Shown piece after piece: positions 60,977-64,000 of a stretch of DNA of 64,000 bases. How positions within the stretch are numbered: the stretch's first letter is position 1; every line of letters starts with the position of its first letter. The stretch is from Streptomyces aurantiacus (GTDB lineage Bacteria > Actinomycetota > Actinomycetes > Streptomycetales > Streptomycetaceae), in assembly GCF_001418335.1 (NCBI RefSeq), contig NZ_LIPP01000010.1, positions 1 through 64,000 of the forward strand, in the 5' to 3' direction. The notes beneath the pieces were generated by a model. It saw nothing but the letters and a program-made list of their open reading frames with translations, made no database searches and was not told the origin of the DNA. The position numbers and the translations under genes were made by a program.

Positions 60977-61590
60977 CAGGCGAGCACCGCCTCTACGGCG
61001 GGGCGGATGACGGAGAGAGCGCCCAACTCACGTGCGACGTGCTGGAGTTCGCTGACCCCGTCACGGCCGCTTCGGCGCAGGTAGCGGCCGAGTGCGGACA
61101 GGGCGAGGTTCTCGCCGATGCGGCTGCGGTGGCGCATTGCGTCGACGACGCTGCGGGCTGCGTTGTACAGGGGAACGGTCTCTCCGGGGGCTGCTTCGAA
61201 CCGTTCGACGCCGAGAGTGAAGGTCTTCGAGGCGTACTGCGCCACCACGGTCGGCGGGTAGGTAATCGTGGGGCGGCGTGCACCGCGCGGCACGGCGATG
61301 TGTACCGCTGCGGGGATGTCGTCGATCAGCTCGTGCAGGGCCAGGGCGGACTCACTGCACACGACGGCGCGAGGAGCCCGTGCGCACACGGCCAGCAGAT
61401 CTGCGTGCGCGGTCTCCGGCGCGTCTGCCTGCCGGTAGACCCCTCGGGACAGTTCGTCTATCTCTCCCTCCGCGACCAAGGACGCCAGATCACGAGGGGA
61501 GAGCAGGACCTGACGTGCCTGCGCCGTCGTGAACGTGGGGGAGAGGCCGGCCAGCCGCTGCTCCAGGCGCGAATTCTCCGCAGCACTCAT
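60976..61590 (-). CDS. abiEi: AbiEi-type antitoxin/transcriptional regulator
   Basis: A 204-residue protein with an N-terminal winged helix (FTTAQARQVLLSPRDLASLVAEGEIDELSRGVYR, only the outer parts diagnostic) and a C-terminal AbiEi domain (VVCSESALALHEL, HIAVPRGARRP, NAARSVVDAMRHRSRIGENLA). The ATG ending at 61590 was chosen because the residues upstream are not domain-like. In type IV AbiE systems this protein represses the locus and blocks the toxin; here it pairs with a gutted toxin gene. Confidence 0.83.
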   Translation of the reverse strand: MSAAENSRLEQRLAGLSPTFTTAQARQVLLSPRDLASLVAEGEIDELSRGVYRQADAPETAHADLLAVCARAPRAVVCSESALALHELIDDIPAAVHIAVPRGARRPTITYPPTVVAQYASKTFTLGVERFEAAPGETVPLYNAARSVVDAMRHRSRIGENLALSALGRYLRRSGRDGVSELQHVARELGALSVIRPAVEAVLA

Positions 61591-61730
61591 GTATCGAATG
61601 GTACCCCTCTGGTGGAATCGAGGGATCGATTTGATACATCCTGACGGCGGTCGAAGGCCAGGGCGGATCGGAACAGTGATCGCAGATGTCACGAACCCCC
61701 AGGTCGGACGCCCATCCCGTGGGATTTCCT

Positions 61731-61782
61731 GGGGACTTTTCGGGGACTTTCAAGCCCGTCCCAGGGACTTTTCGGGGATTTT
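61731..61782. promoter_or_regulatory. Right arm-type motifs of the island (two copies)
   Basis: GGGGACTTTTCGGGGACTT (61731-61749) equals the left-end motif at 48134, and a second copy with small changes (AGGGACTTTTCGGGGATT, from 61763) follows. They lie 72-105 bases from the right repeat of the sdaA end. Confidence 0.6.
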
Positions 61783-61851
61783 CCGCTGAGTAAGCAGGGA
61801 AGGCCCCGACAGCGCTGAAAGATGCGAACGCGCTGGTCAGGGCCCATCTGA

Positions 61852-63234
<1,383 letters not shown>

Positions 63235-63350
63235 GGTGACTCCTCAAAACAGGGTGTAGCGGGGTGAAACAGAGGTGGAGCGCGAGTGGCGTGGGACGGA
63301 GCCGGGTGGAGTTGGACCGAGCCGGATGGAGCAGGCCAACGGGCGGGCAG

Positions 63351-63384
63351 GGGTGTCGCGCATCCCCCAGTGTGCGCGACACCC
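63351..63384 (-). terminator. Hairpin downstream of glyA
   Basis: GGGTGTCGCGCA (63351-63362) and TGCGCGACACCC (63373-63384) pair perfectly, with a 10-base loop, 12 bases beyond the glyA stop. It separates glyA from sdaA. Confidence 0.75.
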
Positions 63385-63396
63385 CGCGAAACGGAA

Positions 63397-64000
63397 CTAC
63401 TCGCCCAGACCGGGGTACAGCGGGTGCTTGTCCGCCAGAGCGGTCACCTGGGCCTTGAGCGCCGGTGCGTCGTAGGACGGCTTGAGGGTCTCGGCGATGA
63501 CGTCCGCGACCTCGGTGAAGTCCTCGGCCGTGAAGCCGCGGGTGGCGAGGGCGGGCGTGCCGATCCGCAGGCCCGACGTGACCATCGGCGGGCGCGGGTC
63601 GTTCGGGACGGCGTTGCGGTTGACCGTGATGCCGACCTCGTGGAGCCGGTCCTCGGCCTGCTGCCCGTCCAGCTCGGACTCGCGCAGGTCGACCAGGATC
63701 AGGTGCACGTCCGTGCCGCCGGAGAGCACGTTCACCCCGGCCTCGCGGGCGTCGGGCGCCGTCAGCCGCTCGGCGAGAATCCGCGCCCCGTCCACCGTAC
63801 GGACCTGGCGCTCCCGGAACTCCTCCGAGGCGGCGACCTTGAAGGAGACCGCCTTGGCCGCGATCACGTGCTCCAGAGGGCCGCCCTGGAAGCCCGGGAA
63901 GACGGACGAGTTGAGCTTCTTGGCGAAGGCCTTCCTGGCGAGGATGATCCCGCCGCGGGGCCCGCCGAGCGTCTTGTGGGTGGTGGAGGTGACCACGTCC
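63397..64000 (-). CDS. glyA: Serine hydroxymethyltransferase, C-terminal part (runs off the window)
   Basis: About 200 C-terminal residues of GlyA are visible. The frame includes [15 protein letters not shown], where the Lys after TTH is the PLP-binding residue, then [30 protein letters not shown] and [16 protein letters not shown]. The enzyme interconverts serine and glycine with tetrahydrofolate. The 5' part lies beyond the right edge. Confidence 0.95.
   Translation of the reverse strand, partial: DVVTSTTHKTLGGPRGGIILARKAFAKKLNSSVFPGFQGGPLEHVIAAKAVSFKVAASEEFRERQVRTVDGARILAERLTAPDAREAGVNVLSGGTDVHLILVDLRESELDGQQAEDRLHEVGITVNRNAVPNDPRPPMVTSGLRIGTPALATRGFTAEDFTEVADVIAETLKPSYDAPALKAQVTALADKHPLYPGLGE

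Overview
The window is actinobacterial and almost certainly Streptomyces. G+C is very high with strong third-position bias, GTG/TTG starts are common, and the order of the housekeeping genes matches what I remember of the SCO5443-SCO5470 stretch of S. coelicolor: glgE/glgP, M4 protease, ABC exporters, glgX, L,D-transpeptidases, pierisin-like ADP-ribosyltransferase, EF-hand protein, then sdaA-glyA. No rRNA, complete tRNA or CRISPR array was seen.

Left part, 0-23 kb: ordinary core genome. It has the start of a probable glgE, then glgP, a MarR remnant, a DUF1990 gene, a secreted thermolysin-type protease, a four-gene operon of two heterodimeric ABC exporters joined by 4-bp overlaps, glgX, two paralogous L,D-transpeptidase lipoproteins, an enoyl-CoA hydratase, a HATPase regulator, a ScARP/scabin-like toxin, a two-EF-hand protein and a GH25 lysozyme.

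Middle part, 23.3-47.9 kb: an accessory biosynthetic region with no modular PKS or NRPS and no carrier protein. The right half makes an ortho-aminophenol acid: PhzC-like DAHP synthase, PhzE-like ADIC synthase, PhzD-like isochorismatase and an EntA-like dehydrogenase should give 3-hydroxyanthranilate. Convergent to these lies an operon with a CreE/CreD-like pair (aspartate to nitrosuccinate to nitrite), a flavin hydroxylase, an adenylate-forming ligase that could be a CreM/AvaA6-like nitrite-dependent diazotase, an SRPBCC protein and an MDR oxidoreductase. Together they suggest a diazo or diazotisation-dependent product built on 3-hydroxyanthranilate. The left half carries two tandem arylamine N-acetyltransferases, two KAS III enzymes, an ACMSD-like amidohydrolase, a SnoaL-like protein, a flavodoxin-like reductase, two NmrA-like reductases and a TetR repressor whose likely operator recurs at two promoters. 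An IS701-like gene lacking its first catalytic Asp and carrying two TTA codons sits between the halves.

Right part, 48.0-61.9 kb: a 13.8-kb defence island inserted in the 3' end of sdaA. It is bounded by 66-bp imperfect direct repeats of the sdaA end, with shared 19-bp arm-like motifs just inside. It holds a complete Wadjet (JetABCD) anti-plasmid operon followed by a STAND-like/TPR gene with a degenerate P-loop, a VapBC-type pair, an AbiE locus with a gutted toxin gene, an excisionase-like gene truncated at the same junction, and a tRNA-Thr 3' fragment. No integrase remains. Intact sdaA and the 3' two-fifths or so of glyA close the window.
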